Shown here in pieces: positions 7,655 through 16,667 of a stretch of 28,344 nucleotides of DNA. The notes under the pieces were generated by a model. The model ran no database searches. It was not told the origin of the DNA and worked only from the letters and a program-made list of their open reading frames with translations. Made by a program: the position numbers and the translations under genes. Source of the stretch: an uncultured Corynebacterium sp. GTDB taxonomy: Bacteria; Actinomycetota; Actinomycetes; Mycobacteriales; Mycobacteriaceae. Every line of letters begins with the position of its first letter. The first letter of the stretch is position 1. The stretch covers positions 1-28,344 of the forward strand of contig NZ_CAMIFY010000037.1 in NCBI RefSeq assembly GCF_946222985.1. Direction: 5' to 3'.

Positions 7655-7948
7655 CGCGCCTCCATCGCGTCGGCGCCCGCGGGCAGATGCGCGGCGTTAC
7701 GGTCGGGACGTGACCGTCGCAAAGCAACTGCCCCAGGCGTAACGTCAATCCCATCAGTCACACCCGTTTGCACCCGTAGAGTGACTTTCGCCACGCCGAC
7801 CCTCTACGGTTTTTAGTGCCGAAAGTAATAGTGCGTTACGGTGGGCCACCGTCCTGGCGAGCCTGCGGCGACGAAATATAACGGGTCGGTAACGTCTAGC
7901 CCGCGGGGCGCGACACACAACGAAGACGAACCAACAACGAGGAGCACC
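7655..7948. other. Intergenic region before fadD32
   Basis: This 294-base gap has no coding region that I can support and no convincing terminator. It holds a 7-base direct repeat CACCCGT at 7761-7767 and 7771-7777 (10-base spacing, one helical turn) flanked by an inverted AGTCAC/GTGACT pair (7756-7761 and 7781-7786), then an AT-richer stretch (7805-7835), then the promoter-like element at 7873-7900. The fadD32 ribosome site GAGGAG is at the end. Confidence 0.6.
7873..7900 (+). promoter_or_regulatory. Promoter-like element upstream of fadD32, shared with cmytB
   Basis: A 28-base element starting GAAATATAAC with the core CGGTAACGT (7887-7895) and ending TAGC, about 50 bases before the fadD32 ATG. 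Its partner is at 2628-2655. Possible -10 hexamers are TATAAC (7877-7882) or TAACGT (7890-7895). It would drive the fadD32-pks13-accD4 operon. Inferred from sequence similarity only. Confidence 0.5.
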
Positions 7949-9784
7949 ATGGATCTGAGCATGCTGATGGGCCAGTTCATCGATGCCGAAGGCAATTTCG
8001 CCTTCCCCGACGACATGTCCGTCCCCAACCTGTCCGAGATGATGTGGCAGATCAACACCATGAAGGACGAACTCGACGTCGTCCAGGTGGCGTTCCACGA
8101 CTTCTCCTCGTCCCGCGAGGGCGAGTTGGTTCAGTACACCCGCGCCGAGGTCAACCGGCGCATCAAGGCCGTCGCCGCCCGCCTCCAGCAGGTCGGCGAA
8201 CCCGGCGACCGCGTCGCGCTGCTCATGGGCAACAGCCCCGAGTACCTCTTCGGCTTCCTCGGCGCGCAGTACGCGTGCCAGGTGGCCATGCCGCTCTACG
8301 ACCCCACCGAGCCCGGCCACGGCGACCACCTCACCGCCGTCCTCGACGCCGCCAAGCCCAACGTGGTGCTGACCAACAAGGCCTCCGCCGCGGCCGTGCG
8401 CTCCATCTTCGCCGCCCGGCCCGCCGCCGAGCGCCCCCGCGTGCTCACCATCGACGCGCTGCCTGACTCGCTGGCCGACAACTTCGTCTCCCCGGCCGAG
8501 GACGCCAAGTACGCCCCGCAGCTGGAGAAGGACGCCGTGCTGCTGTTCACCTCCGGCTCCTCGCGCACCCCGGAGGGCGTCCGCATCGCCGGCCGCTCCA
8601 TCCTGTCCAACGTCTTCCAGGTCCTGTCCGCCGCGCACCTGCAGCTGCCGCTGCGCCTGGTGACGTGGCTGCCGCTGCACCACAACATGGGCATCGTCCT
8701 CGGCGCGTTCGTCACGGCGCTCGGCCTGCCGTTCGACATCATGAGCCCCCGCGACTTCATCCAGCACCCGCACCGCTGGATCGACCAGCTGAACAAGCGC
8801 GGCGACGACGACGTGAACATCTACACCGTCGTGCCCAACTTCGCCCTGGAGCTGGCCAACCGCTTCGCCGTGCCGGACGACGGCGCCGACGTGGACCTGT
8901 CCAACGTCGACGGCGTCATCGTCGGCTCCGAGCCGGTCACCGAGAAGGCGACCCGCGAATTCCGCGCCAACTTCGAGAAGTTCGGCCTGCCCACCAACGC
9001 CATCCGCCCGGGCTACGGCCTGACGGAGGCGACGCTGCTGGTGACGCTGCCGCAGCAGGAGGAGCGCCCCCGCGTCACGTGGGTCTCGCGCGAATCCCTC
9101 AACGCCGGGCGCCCCGAGCGCGTCGAGGCGGGCTCGGAGGATTCCGTGCCGCTGATGTCCAACGGCGAGGTCGCGCGCCCGCAGAACCTCGTCGTCGTCG
9201 ACCCGGAGACCCGCGAGGAGCTTCCCGACGGCGTCATCGGTGAAATGTGGGTCCACGGCGACAACATCCCGCTGGGCTACCTCACCGACCTCGAGCAGTC
9301 CGACAAGGTCTTCCGCAACCAGCTGGCGGCGCGCCGGCCGGACTCGTCGCGCGCCGAGGGCGTCGACGAGGACGCGAACTGGATGGCCACCGGCGACCTC
9401 GGCGTCTTCCTCGACGACGAAATCCACATCACCGGCCGCATCAAGGACCTCATCGTCATCGCCGGCCGCAACCACTACCCGCAGGACATCGAGTACACCG
9501 TCGAGGCGGCCACGGACCACGTCCGCCCGGCCGTCGTCGCCGCCTTCTCCGTCGAGGGCGACGACGTCGAAAAGCTCGTCATCGTCGCAGAACGCGACTT
9601 CCGCAAGGACCCGTCGGGCGACGCCGCCGCGATCGACGCCATCCGCGCCGCGGTGACCGGAGCACACGGCATTCAGCCCGAGGACGTCCGCATCGTCGGC
9701 ATCGACGAACTGCCGCGTTCGTCTGCCGGTAAGATCGCGCGTCGGGTGGCCCGCGCCGCCTACCTCGACGGCGGGTTCGAGTAA
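7949..9784 (+). CDS. fadD32: Long-chain fatty-acyl-AMP ligase FadD32
   Basis: A 611-residue acyl-AMP ligase (FAAL) that activates the meromycolate chain (in corynebacteria a C16-C18 acid) and loads it onto the N-terminal acyl carrier domain of Pks13. ANL-superfamily motifs are in order: the phosphate-binding loop TSGSSRTPEG at residues 201-210, LPLHHNMGI, the adenine-binding RPGYGLTEAT, ATGDLGVF, the hinge GRIKDLIVIAGRNHYPQDIE, and the A10 motif SSAGKIARR with catalytic Lys595. HHNMG and the hinge wording are typical of FAALs rather than CoA ligases. The ATG at 7949 is chosen for its GAGGAG ribosome site; the frame extends upstream through the promoter element. It is followed 34 bases later by pks13. 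Length and order match the FadD32 family. Confidence 0.96.
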   Translation: MDLSMLMGQFIDAEGNFAFPDDMSVPNLSEMMWQINTMKDELDVVQVAFHDFSSSREGELVQYTRAEVNRRIKAVAARLQQVGEPGDRVALLMGNSPEYLFGFLGAQYACQVAMPLYDPTEPGHGDHLTAVLDAAKPNVVLTNKASAAAVRSIFAARPAAERPRVLTIDALPDSLADNFVSPAEDAKYAPQLEKDAVLLFTSGSSRTPEGVRIAGRSILSNVFQVLSAAHLQLPLRLVTWLPLHHNMGIVLGAFVTALGLPFDIMSPRDFIQHPHRWIDQLNKRGDDDVNIYTVVPNFALELANRFAVPDDGADVDLSNVDGVIVGSEPVTEKATREFRANFEKFGLPTNAIRPGYGLTEATLLVTLPQQEERPRVTWVSRESLNAGRPERVEAGSEDSVPLMSNGEVARPQNLVVVDPETREELPDGVIGEMWVHGDNIPLGYLTDLEQSDKVFRNQLAARRPDSSRAEGVDEDANWMATGDLGVFLDDEIHITGRIKDLIVIAGRNHYPQDIEYTVEAATDHVRPAVVAAFSVEGDDVEKLVIVAERDFRKDPSGDAAAIDAIRAAVTGAHGIQPEDVRIVGIDELPRSSAGKIARRVARAAYLDGGFE

Positions 9785-9818
9785 CGCCGAAACGAACACA
9801 TTAAGGACTATTCCCACG

Positions 9819-12800
9819 ATGGATGACAAGCAGGGACGACCCGGCATGACGGTCGCCCGGATGCGCGATTGGCTGCGCGACTGGGTGATCCGGACCACCG
9901 GTCTGGCACCGGAGGAAGTCACTCCGGAACGGCCGATGGAAGAGTTCGGCCTGTCCTCCCGCGACATCGTCATCCTCTCCGGTGAGCTGGAGGGCCTGCT
10001 CGACGTCCGGTTGGACGCGACGATCGCCTACGAGTACCCGACCATCGCGAAGCTCGCGGTGCGCCTGGTCGAGGGCGACGTCGACAACGCCGACGACTCG
10101 GCCTACGACGCCTTCCAGACCGGCGCGGAGGCCGCCCGGTCGCGTCGCCTGCGCGACGAGAAGCTCACCGACATGGACATCGCCGTCGTCGGCATGGCCG
10201 CCCGCTACCCGGGCGCCTCCGACGTCGACGAGATGTGGGACCTGCTGGTCTCCGGCCGCGCCGGCACCGGCGAACTGCCGGAGGGGCGCTGGTCCGAGTA
10301 CGCCTCGGACCCGGACATCGCGGCGCAGCTGGCCGAGTGCGACACCCGCGGCGGCTACCTCGACGACGTCGTCGGCTTCGACAACGAGTTCTTCGGGCTG
10401 TCGCCCCTCGAGGTCGAGAACATGGATCCGCAGCAGCGCATCCTGCTCGAACTGACGTGGGAGGCGCTGGAAAACGCGCACCTGCCGGCCTCCGAGCTGC
10501 GCGGCGAGGCCGTCGGCGTGTTCATGGGCTCGACGAACAACGACTACGCCATGCTCATGGCCGCCGACCCGTCGGCCGCGCACCCGTACGCGCTGACCGG
10601 CTCGTCGCCGTCGATCCTGTCCAACCGCATCTCCTACGCCTTCGACTTCCGCGGCCCGTCCATCACCATGGACACCGCGTGCTCGTCGTCGCTGGTGTCG
10701 ATCCACCAGGCCGTCCGCGCGCTGCGCGACGGCGACGCCGACGCGGCCGTGGCCGGCGGCGTCAACCTGCTCATCTCCCCGCACGCCACGCTGTCCTTCG
10801 GCCGCCTCGGCGTGTTCTCCCAGACCGGGGCCATCCACGCCTTCTCGGAGGACGCCACCGGCATGATCCGCGCCGAGGGCGCCGGCGTCGTGGTGCTCAA
10901 GCGCCTGGAGGACGCCGAAGCCGACGGCGACGACGTCCTGGCCGTGATCAAGGGCACCGCGGTGACCTCCGACGGCCGCTCCAACGGCCTGACAGCACCG
11001 AACCCCGACGCCCAGGTCGACGTGCTGCGCCGGGCCTACGCCGACGCCGGCGTGCGCCCGCAGGAAGTCGACTACATCGAGGCCCATGGCACCGGCACCA
11101 TCCTCGGCGACCCGATCGAGGCCTCCGCCCTGGGCACCGTGCTCGGCCGCGGCCGCGACGTCGCCAACCCGACGCTGCTGGGCAGCGCCAAGACCAACTT
11201 CGGCCACACCGAGGCCGCCGCCGGCGTCGCCGGCGTGATCAAGGTCGTGCTGGCCATGCGCAACGACGTCATCCCGCCGTCGCTGCACTACGCCGGCCCC
11301 AACCCGTACATCGACTTCGACGGCGGCCGCCTCGAGGTCGTCGAGGACCCTCGCGAGTGGCCCGAGTACTCCGGCCGCAAGGTCGCCGGCGTCTCCGGCT
11401 TCGGCTTCGGCGGCACCAACGCCCACGTCGTCCTCACCTCCCCGCCGGCGCCCCCGCCCCGCGAAGAGGTCACCGCCCCGATCGACGCGGCCGCCGCCCG
11501 CGACGCCGGCATGCCGGCGCTGCTGCCCGTCTCCGGGCTGCTGCCGTCGCGCCGCCGCCGCGCCGCCGAGGACCTGGCCGACTGGCTTGAATCCAACCCC
11601 CGCGCCGACCTGGCTGACGTCGCCCGCACCCTGGCCACGCGTTCGCGCGGCCGCTCCAAGGCCGTCGTGCCCGCCACCGACGCGACTTCCGCGGTCGACG
11701 GCATGCGCCGCGTCGCCGAGGGCAAGACCGGCCCGGGCATCGTCGTCGCCGATGCGCCCCTGGCGCAGGGACCGGTGTGGATCTACTCCGGCTACGGATC
11801 CCAGCACCGCAAGATGGGCAAGGACCTGCTGGCGCTGTCGCCGGTGTTCGCCGAAACGTTGGCCAAGTGCGACGAGATCATCGTCGACTCGGTCGGCTGG
11901 TCGCTGCTCGAGCTCATCGCCGACGACGAGCGCACCTACGACCTCGAGTCCGCGCAGATCGGCATCACCGCCATCCAGGTCGCCCAGACCGACATGATGC
12001 GCGCCCTCGGCGCCGAGCCCGCGGCCGTGGTCGCGATGTCCATGGGCGAGATCGCCGCGGCCTACGCCGCCGGCGGCCTGACCCTGGAAGAGACCATGCG
12101 CGTCGCCTGCGCCCGCTCCCACCTGATGGGCGAGGGCGAATCGATGCTCGCCGAGGACGAGCAGGGCGGCATGGCCATGGTCGAGCTGTCCGTCGAGGAG
12201 CTCGACGAGCTGCTGGAGTCCCATCCGGAGTTCGCCGGCGTGGAGCCCGCCGTCTACGCGGCCCCGTCGATGACCACGGTCGGCGGCCCGAAGCCGGCGA
12301 TCGGCGCGCTGGTCGAGCACCTCACCGGCGAGGGCAAGATGGCCCGCCCGCTGGCCGTCAAGGGCGCCGGGCACACCTCGGCGCTCGACCCGCTGCTGGG
12401 CGAGCTGTGGTCGGAGTGCTCCGACGTGGAGCCGACCCCGCTGTCGGTGCCGCTGTTCAGCTCCGTCGATCGCGGCACGACGTACCAGCCCGGCGACGTC
12501 GTCCACGACGCCGATTACTTCGTGCGCTGCACCCGCCAGTCGGTGTGGTTCGCCGACGCGGTCTCGCGCGCCTGCGCCGCCGGTTACACCACGTTCGTGG
12601 AGTTCTCCCCGAACCCGGTGGCCCTCATGCCGACGATGGCCACGGCCTTCGCCGCGGGCCTGCCCGACGCGCAGCTGATCCACCTGCTCAAGCGCAAGGA
12701 ATCCGCCGGCGAGTCGCTCGCCGCGGCCTGCGCCACGCTCTACGCCCACGGCCACGACATCGATCTCGGTGCGCTGGCCGGTGCGGGATCCTTCGCGGAT

Positions 12801-14813
12801 CTGCCGGGCATCAACTGGCGCCACCAGCGCTACTGGACGGCGGCGCGCCCGTCGTCGGGTGGCCGGGCGAAGCTGCCCGGGTCGCGCACGACTCTGCCCG
12901 GCGGCGACGTCGCCTACGCCGGTGACGCGGCCTCCGCGCCGTCGATCCACGCCATCATCGACGCGGCCGTCGCCGACGCGGTGCCGGGCGCGACCATCCT
13001 GGCCGTCGAGGAATCCGGCGCCCTGCCGCCGGCCGGCGAGCTGACGACGACGGTCTCCCGCCACCCGGGCGGCGCCGTGATCTCGGTCTACGCCGTCGAC
13101 GGCGCGACCACCGAACTGCTGGCCAAGGCCGGCGTGGCCACCGTGACCGCCGCCGGTGCGGCGGGAACTCCGGGCACCCCGGGGGCGGCCGGTGCCGCCG
13201 CCGCGTCCGGTGGCACCGGTGGCATTGGCTCCGTCGCCGAATCCACCGCCGCCGGCGCCCCCGCGGGCTTCGGCGCCGGCGCACGCACCCCCGCCGCCGC
13301 GGGGATGCCGACCTCCGCGGGCACCGGCGACGGCGAGCCCGGCTGGTCGCCCGACTCGGGCGTGCCGGTGGAGACCCACCTGCGCACGATCGTCGGCGAA
13401 GCCATGGGCTACGACGTCGACGACCTGCCGCTGGAGTTGCCGCTGATCGACCTCGGCCTGGATTCGCTGATGGGCATGCGCATCAAGAACCGCGTCGAGC
13501 ACGATTTCTCGATTCCGCCGCTGCAGGTCCAGGCGCTGCGCGACGCGTCCGTCGCCGACGTCATCACCCTCGTCGAAACCCTCGTGGCCGAGACCCACTC
13601 GTCCGACGGTGCAGAAGGCGATGCTTCCGCCTCCGTCACCGAAACCCCCGCAACCGACGCGGGCGCGGACGCGGCGGAACAGGGCGACGTCGCCAAGCAA
13701 GGCATTTCCGTGCCGCCCCGCGACGCCTCCGAGCGCATGGTCTTCGGCACCTGGGCCACCGTCGCCGGCAAGACCGGCGCCGCAGCCGGCGTCGGCGGCG
13801 TCACCGACGAACTGCCCGACCTCGACGACGCCACCGCCACCGCCCTGTCCGAGCGACTGAGCGAACGCGCCGGCGCGACCATCGCCGTCGACGACGTCCG
13901 CGCCGCGACGACCCTGGCCGACCTCGCCGAAACCGTCCGCCCGCACCTCGAAGTCGAAGTCGAAGGCAACATCCGCGTCCTGCGCGCCCGCCCCGACGGC
14001 TCCACGACTCCGGCCGTGTTCCTCTTCCACCCCGCCGGCGGCTCCTCCGCGGTCTACCAGCCGCTGGTCCGCCGACTGCCCGACGACGCCCCGGTCTACG
14101 GCGTCGAACGACTCGAAGGCGACATCACCGACCGCGCCGCCGCCTACATCGACGACATCAAGGACCGCTCCGCGGGCCGCCCCGTCGTCCTCGGCGGTTG
14201 GAGCTTCGGCGGCGCACTCGCCTACGAAGTCGCCCACCAGCTGCGCGGCACCGGCGTCGACGTCGCGCAGATCATGCTGCTCGACACCGTGCAGCCCTCC
14301 GACAAGGTCCCCGACACCCCGGAGGAGATGCACGCCCGCTGGGACCGGTACGCCGACTTCTCCAAGCGCACCTACGGACTCGACATCCCCGTGCCCCACG
14401 ACCTGCTCGACCAGCAGGGCGAAGAAGCGCTGCTGGCCATGCTGGAGCAGTTCCTCGCCACCGCCGACTCGTCGCAGCACGGCCTGTCCGGCGGCGTGCT
14501 GGAACACCAGCGCGCGTCGTTCGTGGACAACCGCATCCTCGACCAGCTCGACATGGGCCGCTGGGGCGACGTCGACGCCCCGGTGGTGCTCTTCCGCGCC
14601 GAGCGCATGCACGACGGCGCCATCGAGCTCGAACCGCGCTATGCGACGATTGATGAGGACGGCGGTTGGTCGGCTATCGTCTCCGACTTGGAGATCGTGC
14701 ATCTGCGCGGCGACCACCTCGCCATCGTCGATGAACCGGAGATTTCCAAGGTCGGTGCCTGGCTGGGGGACCGGCTGCAGAATCTGGACGCCGAGAACCG
14801 GAATGGACAGTAA
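9819..14813 (+). CDS. pks13: Polyketide synthase Pks13 (mycolic acid condensase)
   Basis: A 1664-residue type I synthase that joins the FadD32-activated acyl chain to an AccD4-carboxylated chain, making the alpha-alkyl beta-keto precursor of mycolic acid. Domain order: N-terminal ACP (Ser47 in GLSSRD), ketosynthase (Cys288 in ACSSS, His423 in HGTGT, His463 in NFGH), acyltransferase (Ser741 in AMSMGE, His852 in GAGHTS), an Ala/Gly/Pro-rich linker near residues 1105-1180, a second ACP (Ser1216 in LGLDSL), another linker, and a thioesterase (Ser1462 in GGWSFGG, His1633 in GDHLAI). This is the ACP-KS-AT-ACP-TE layout specific to Pks13. AAGGA lies 11 bases before the ATG; a Met ten codons in is an alternative. 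An oddity is Met rather than His or Gln before the acyltransferase Ser. accD4 begins five bases downstream. Confidence 0.97.
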   Translation: MDDKQGRPGMTVARMRDWLRDWVIRTTGLAPEEVTPERPMEEFGLSSRDIVILSGELEGLLDVRLDATIAYEYPTIAKLAVRLVEGDVDNADDSAYDAFQTGAEAARSRRLRDEKLTDMDIAVVGMAARYPGASDVDEMWDLLVSGRAGTGELPEGRWSEYASDPDIAAQLAECDTRGGYLDDVVGFDNEFFGLSPLEVENMDPQQRILLELTWEALENAHLPASELRGEAVGVFMGSTNNDYAMLMAADPSAAHPYALTGSSPSILSNRISYAFDFRGPSITMDTACSSSLVSIHQAVRALRDGDADAAVAGGVNLLISPHATLSFGRLGVFSQTGAIHAFSEDATGMIRAEGAGVVVLKRLEDAEADGDDVLAVIKGTAVTSDGRSNGLTAPNPDAQVDVLRRAYADAGVRPQEVDYIEAHGTGTILGDPIEASALGTVLGRGRDVANPTLLGSAKTNFGHTEAAAGVAGVIKVVLAMRNDVIPPSLHYAGPNPYIDFDGGRLEVVEDPREWPEYSGRKVAGVSGFGFGGTNAHVVLTSPPAPPPREEVTAPIDAAAARDAGMPALLPVSGLLPSRRRRAAEDLADWLESNPRADLADVARTLATRSRGRSKAVVPATDATSAVDGMRRVAEGKTGPGIVVADAPLAQGPVWIYSGYGSQHRKMGKDLLALSPVFAETLAKCDEIIVDSVGWSLLELIADDERTYDLESAQIGITAIQVAQTDMMRALGAEPAAVVAMSMGEIAAAYAAGGLTLEETMRVACARSHLMGEGESMLAEDEQGGMAMVELSVEELDELLESHPEFAGVEPAVYAAPSMTTVGGPKPAIGALVEHLTGEGKMARPLAVKGAGHTSALDPLLGELWSECSDVEPTPLSVPLFSSVDRGTTYQPGDVVHDADYFVRCTRQSVWFADAVSRACAAGYTTFVEFSPNPVALMPTMATAFAAGLPDAQLIHLLKRKESAGESLAAACATLYAHGHDIDLGALAGAGSFADLPGINWRHQRYWTAARPSSGGRAKLPGSRTTLPGGDVAYAGDAASAPSIHAIIDAAVADAVPGATILAVEESGALPPAGELTTTVSRHPGGAVISVYAVDGATTELLAKAGVATVTAAGAAGTPGTPGAAGAAAASGGTGGIGSVAESTAAGAPAGFGAGARTPAAAGMPTSAGTGDGEPGWSPDSGVPVETHLRTIVGEAMGYDVDDLPLELPLIDLGLDSLMGMRIKNRVEHDFSIPPLQVQALRDASVADVITLVETLVAETHSSDGAEGDASASVTETPATDAGADAAEQGDVAKQGISVPPRDASERMVFGTWATVAGKTGAAAGVGGVTDELPDLDDATATALSERLSERAGATIAVDDVRAATTLADLAETVRPHLEVEVEGNIRVLRARPDGSTTPAVFLFHPAGGSSAVYQPLVRRLPDDAPVYGVERLEGDITDRAAAYIDDIKDRSAGRPVVLGGWSFGGALAYEVAHQLRGTGVDVAQIMLLDTVQPSDKVPDTPEEMHARWDRYADFSKRTYGLDIPVPHDLLDQQGEEALLAMLEQFLATADSSQHGLSGGVLEHQRASFVDNRILDQLDMGRWGDVDAPVVLFRAERMHDGAIELEPRYATIDEDGGWSAIVSDLEIVHLRGDHLAIVDEPEISKVGAWLGDRLQNLDAENRNGQ

Positions 14814-14818
14814 CCGAA

Positions 14819-16369
14819 GTGACTCTGAACACCACCGCCGAAAAGCTCGCCGACTTGAAGGAGCGCCTCAAGCAGGCGCAGGATCCGGGCAGCGAGCGGG
14901 CGAAGGCGCGTCGTGACGCGGAGGGGCTGACCACGCCCCGCCAGCGCATCGCGCGCCTGGTCGACCAGGGTTCGTTCGTGGAGACCGGCCAACTCGGCCG
15001 CACCCCCGACGAGGACGACGCCCCCTACGGCGACGGCGTCGTCACCGGCACCGCCCGCATCAACGGGCGCCCGGTGTGCGTCTACGCCCACGACAAGACC
15101 GTCTACGGCGGCTCGGTGGGCGTGACGTTCGGCAAGAAGGTTTGCGACATCATGGACCTGGCCACGAAGATCGGATGCCCCGTCATCGGCATCAACGACT
15201 CCGGCGGCGCCCGCATCCAGGACGCCGTGACGTCGCTGGCCATGTACTCGGAGATCTCCCGCCGCCAGCTGCCCCTGTCCGGGCAGTCGCCGCAGATCTC
15301 GATCCTGATGGGCAAGTGCGCCGGCGGTGCGGTCTACGCCCCCGTGACCACGGACTTCCTGGTCGCGGTGAAGGATCGCACCGAGATGTTCATCACCGGC
15401 CCGGAGGTCATCCGCTCCGTCACCGGCGAGTCGATCTCCTCCGCGGAGCTCGGCGGCGCCGAGCAGCAGGCCCGCAACGGCAACGTCTCCTACGTCGCCG
15501 ACGACGAGGACGACGCCTTCAACTACGTCCACGACCTGCTCGACCGCCTGCCGGTGTCGGTGCATGAGCCGCTGCCGCCGTTCTGGGCGCCGTCGGACGA
15601 GATGACCGACCGCGACCGCGCCCTCGACGGCATCATCCCGGATGACCCCAACGCCGGCTACGACATGATGGAGGTCCTGACCAGGATCTTCGACGACGAG
15701 GATTTCATCGAGGTCCAGGCGGACTACGCCCCGAACCTGATCACCGGCTTCGCGCGCGTCGACGGCCGCACCGTCGGCGTGCTGGCCAACCAGCCGATGC
15801 ACCTGGCCGGCTGCCTCGACGCCGATTGCTCGGAGAAGGGCTCGCGGTTCTCCAACATCTGCGACGCCTACGACATCCCGATCGTCTACGTCGTCGACAC
15901 CCCGGGTTATCTGCCGGGCGTGCAGCAGGAGAAGTCGGGCATCATCCACCGTGGCGCGAAGCTCGGTTTCGCGTTGGCGCAGGCGTCGGTGCCGAAGGTG
16001 ACGATCATCGTGCGCAAGGCCTTCGGCGGCGCGTACGCGGTGATGGGTTCGAAGAACCTGGGCGGCGACCTCAACTTCGCGTGGCCGACGGCGCAGATCG
16101 CGGTGATGGGGGCCGAGGCCGCGGTGGTGATGATCCAGGGCCGCCAGTTGGCGGACGTGCCCGAGGATCAGCAGCCGGCGATGAAGAAGATGTTCATGGA
16201 CTTCTACAACGAGAACATGACCAGCCCGTACGTCGCCGCCGAGCGCGGGTACATCGACGCGATGATCATGCCGTCGGACACGCGCGTGCAGTTGCGCCGC
16301 GCGCTGGATCAGCTTCGCGACAAGGAGCTGCCGAAGGTGCGCAAGAAGCGCGAGATCGCCCCGATGTAA
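14819..16369 (+). CDS. accD4: Acyl-CoA carboxylase beta subunit AccD4 (AccD3 in C. glutamicum)
   Basis: A 516-residue carboxyltransferase beta subunit of the biotin-dependent acyl-CoA carboxylase that makes the alpha-carboxylated long-chain acyl-CoA used by Pks13. The crotonase-like N and C halves are visible: GYGDGVVTG-like entry, GGARIQDAV and CAGGAVYAPV (first oxyanion region), then DTPGYLPGVQQE and FGGAYAVMGS (second oxyanion region), ending with the family-typical KHGN-less basic tail KVRKKREIAPM. The partner biotin-carrying alpha subunit is not in the window. The start is a GTG five bases after the pks13 stop with only a poor ribosome site (GGACAG), suggesting translational coupling. 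A long palindrome lies 62 bases beyond the stop. Confidence 0.95.
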   Translation: MTLNTTAEKLADLKERLKQAQDPGSERAKARRDAEGLTTPRQRIARLVDQGSFVETGQLGRTPDEDDAPYGDGVVTGTARINGRPVCVYAHDKTVYGGSVGVTFGKKVCDIMDLATKIGCPVIGINDSGGARIQDAVTSLAMYSEISRRQLPLSGQSPQISILMGKCAGGAVYAPVTTDFLVAVKDRTEMFITGPEVIRSVTGESISSAELGGAEQQARNGNVSYVADDEDDAFNYVHDLLDRLPVSVHEPLPPFWAPSDEMTDRDRALDGIIPDDPNAGYDMMEVLTRIFDDEDFIEVQADYAPNLITGFARVDGRTVGVLANQPMHLAGCLDADCSEKGSRFSNICDAYDIPIVYVVDTPGYLPGVQQEKSGIIHRGAKLGFALAQASVPKVTIIVRKAFGGAYAVMGSKNLGGDLNFAWPTAQIAVMGAEAAVVMIQGRQLADVPEDQQPAMKKMFMDFYNENMTSPYVAAERGYIDAMIMPSDTRVQLRRALDQLRDKELPKVRKKREIAPM

Positions 16370-16667
16370 CTCCGGGCCCCGCGGTGCGGCGTGTTGTTCG
16401 CGCCGCTTGCCGCGCCCCGCATCAAACGCCCACGTTTCGCGCAGATGCCTACGTTCCAACGTAGGTATCTGCGCGAAACGTGTGTTCCTGGGGGCGAGGG
16501 GGCGTTGCTTGACGACGAGCGGGTCTCGGCGAGTACGGCTCCGACGTGTTCGAACCCGCCGGTCCCGCGCGTCGCAGTCGAACAAGGAATCGCCCCCGCG
16601 GTCCCGTCGGTCCGGCGTCGCGGCTAGGCTTTGCCCTGCGAAACGGACTTTCCTAGGAGCGATGGCG
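16370..16667. other. Intergenic region between accD4 and the TM2 gene
   Basis: About 300 bases without a supported gene. It contains the 52-base palindrome listed separately, GC-rich sequence, and at its right end TAGGCT (16625-16630), a likely -10 for the TM2-domain gene. The AGGAG ribosome site of that gene is at 16655-16659. Short open frames across the palindrome code for arginine-rich strings on both strands and are not credible. Confidence 0.6.
16431..16482. repeat. 52-base near-perfect palindrome after accD4
   Basis: The arms 16431-16455 and 16458-16482 are 25 bases each, separated by only two bases. They match at 24 of 25 positions, the exception being a G opposite T that would pair as G-U in RNA. 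Each arm contains TTTCGCGCAGAT and CCTACGTT (or its complement). There is no T-run after it. It could act as an unusual terminator for the fadD32 operon or be a copy of a dispersed extragenic palindrome. Confidence 0.85.

Noticed and set aside
13150..13320. Ala/Gly/Pro-rich repeat-like sequence inside pks13 as a possible mobile or repeat element
   Set aside because: It is in frame between AT and the second ACP and behaves like a normal flexible interdomain linker.
9801..14717. Very long antisense open frame (over 1600 codons) opposite pks13
   Set aside because: It is a product of high-GC codon bias: the frame is Gly/Arg/Val/His-rich without recognisable domains, while the plus strand has a full set of Pks13 motifs.
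16391..16627. Small open frame across the long palindrome
   Set aside because: Most of its sequence is the palindrome read through; there is no ribosome site and both strands give similar Arg-rich peptides.
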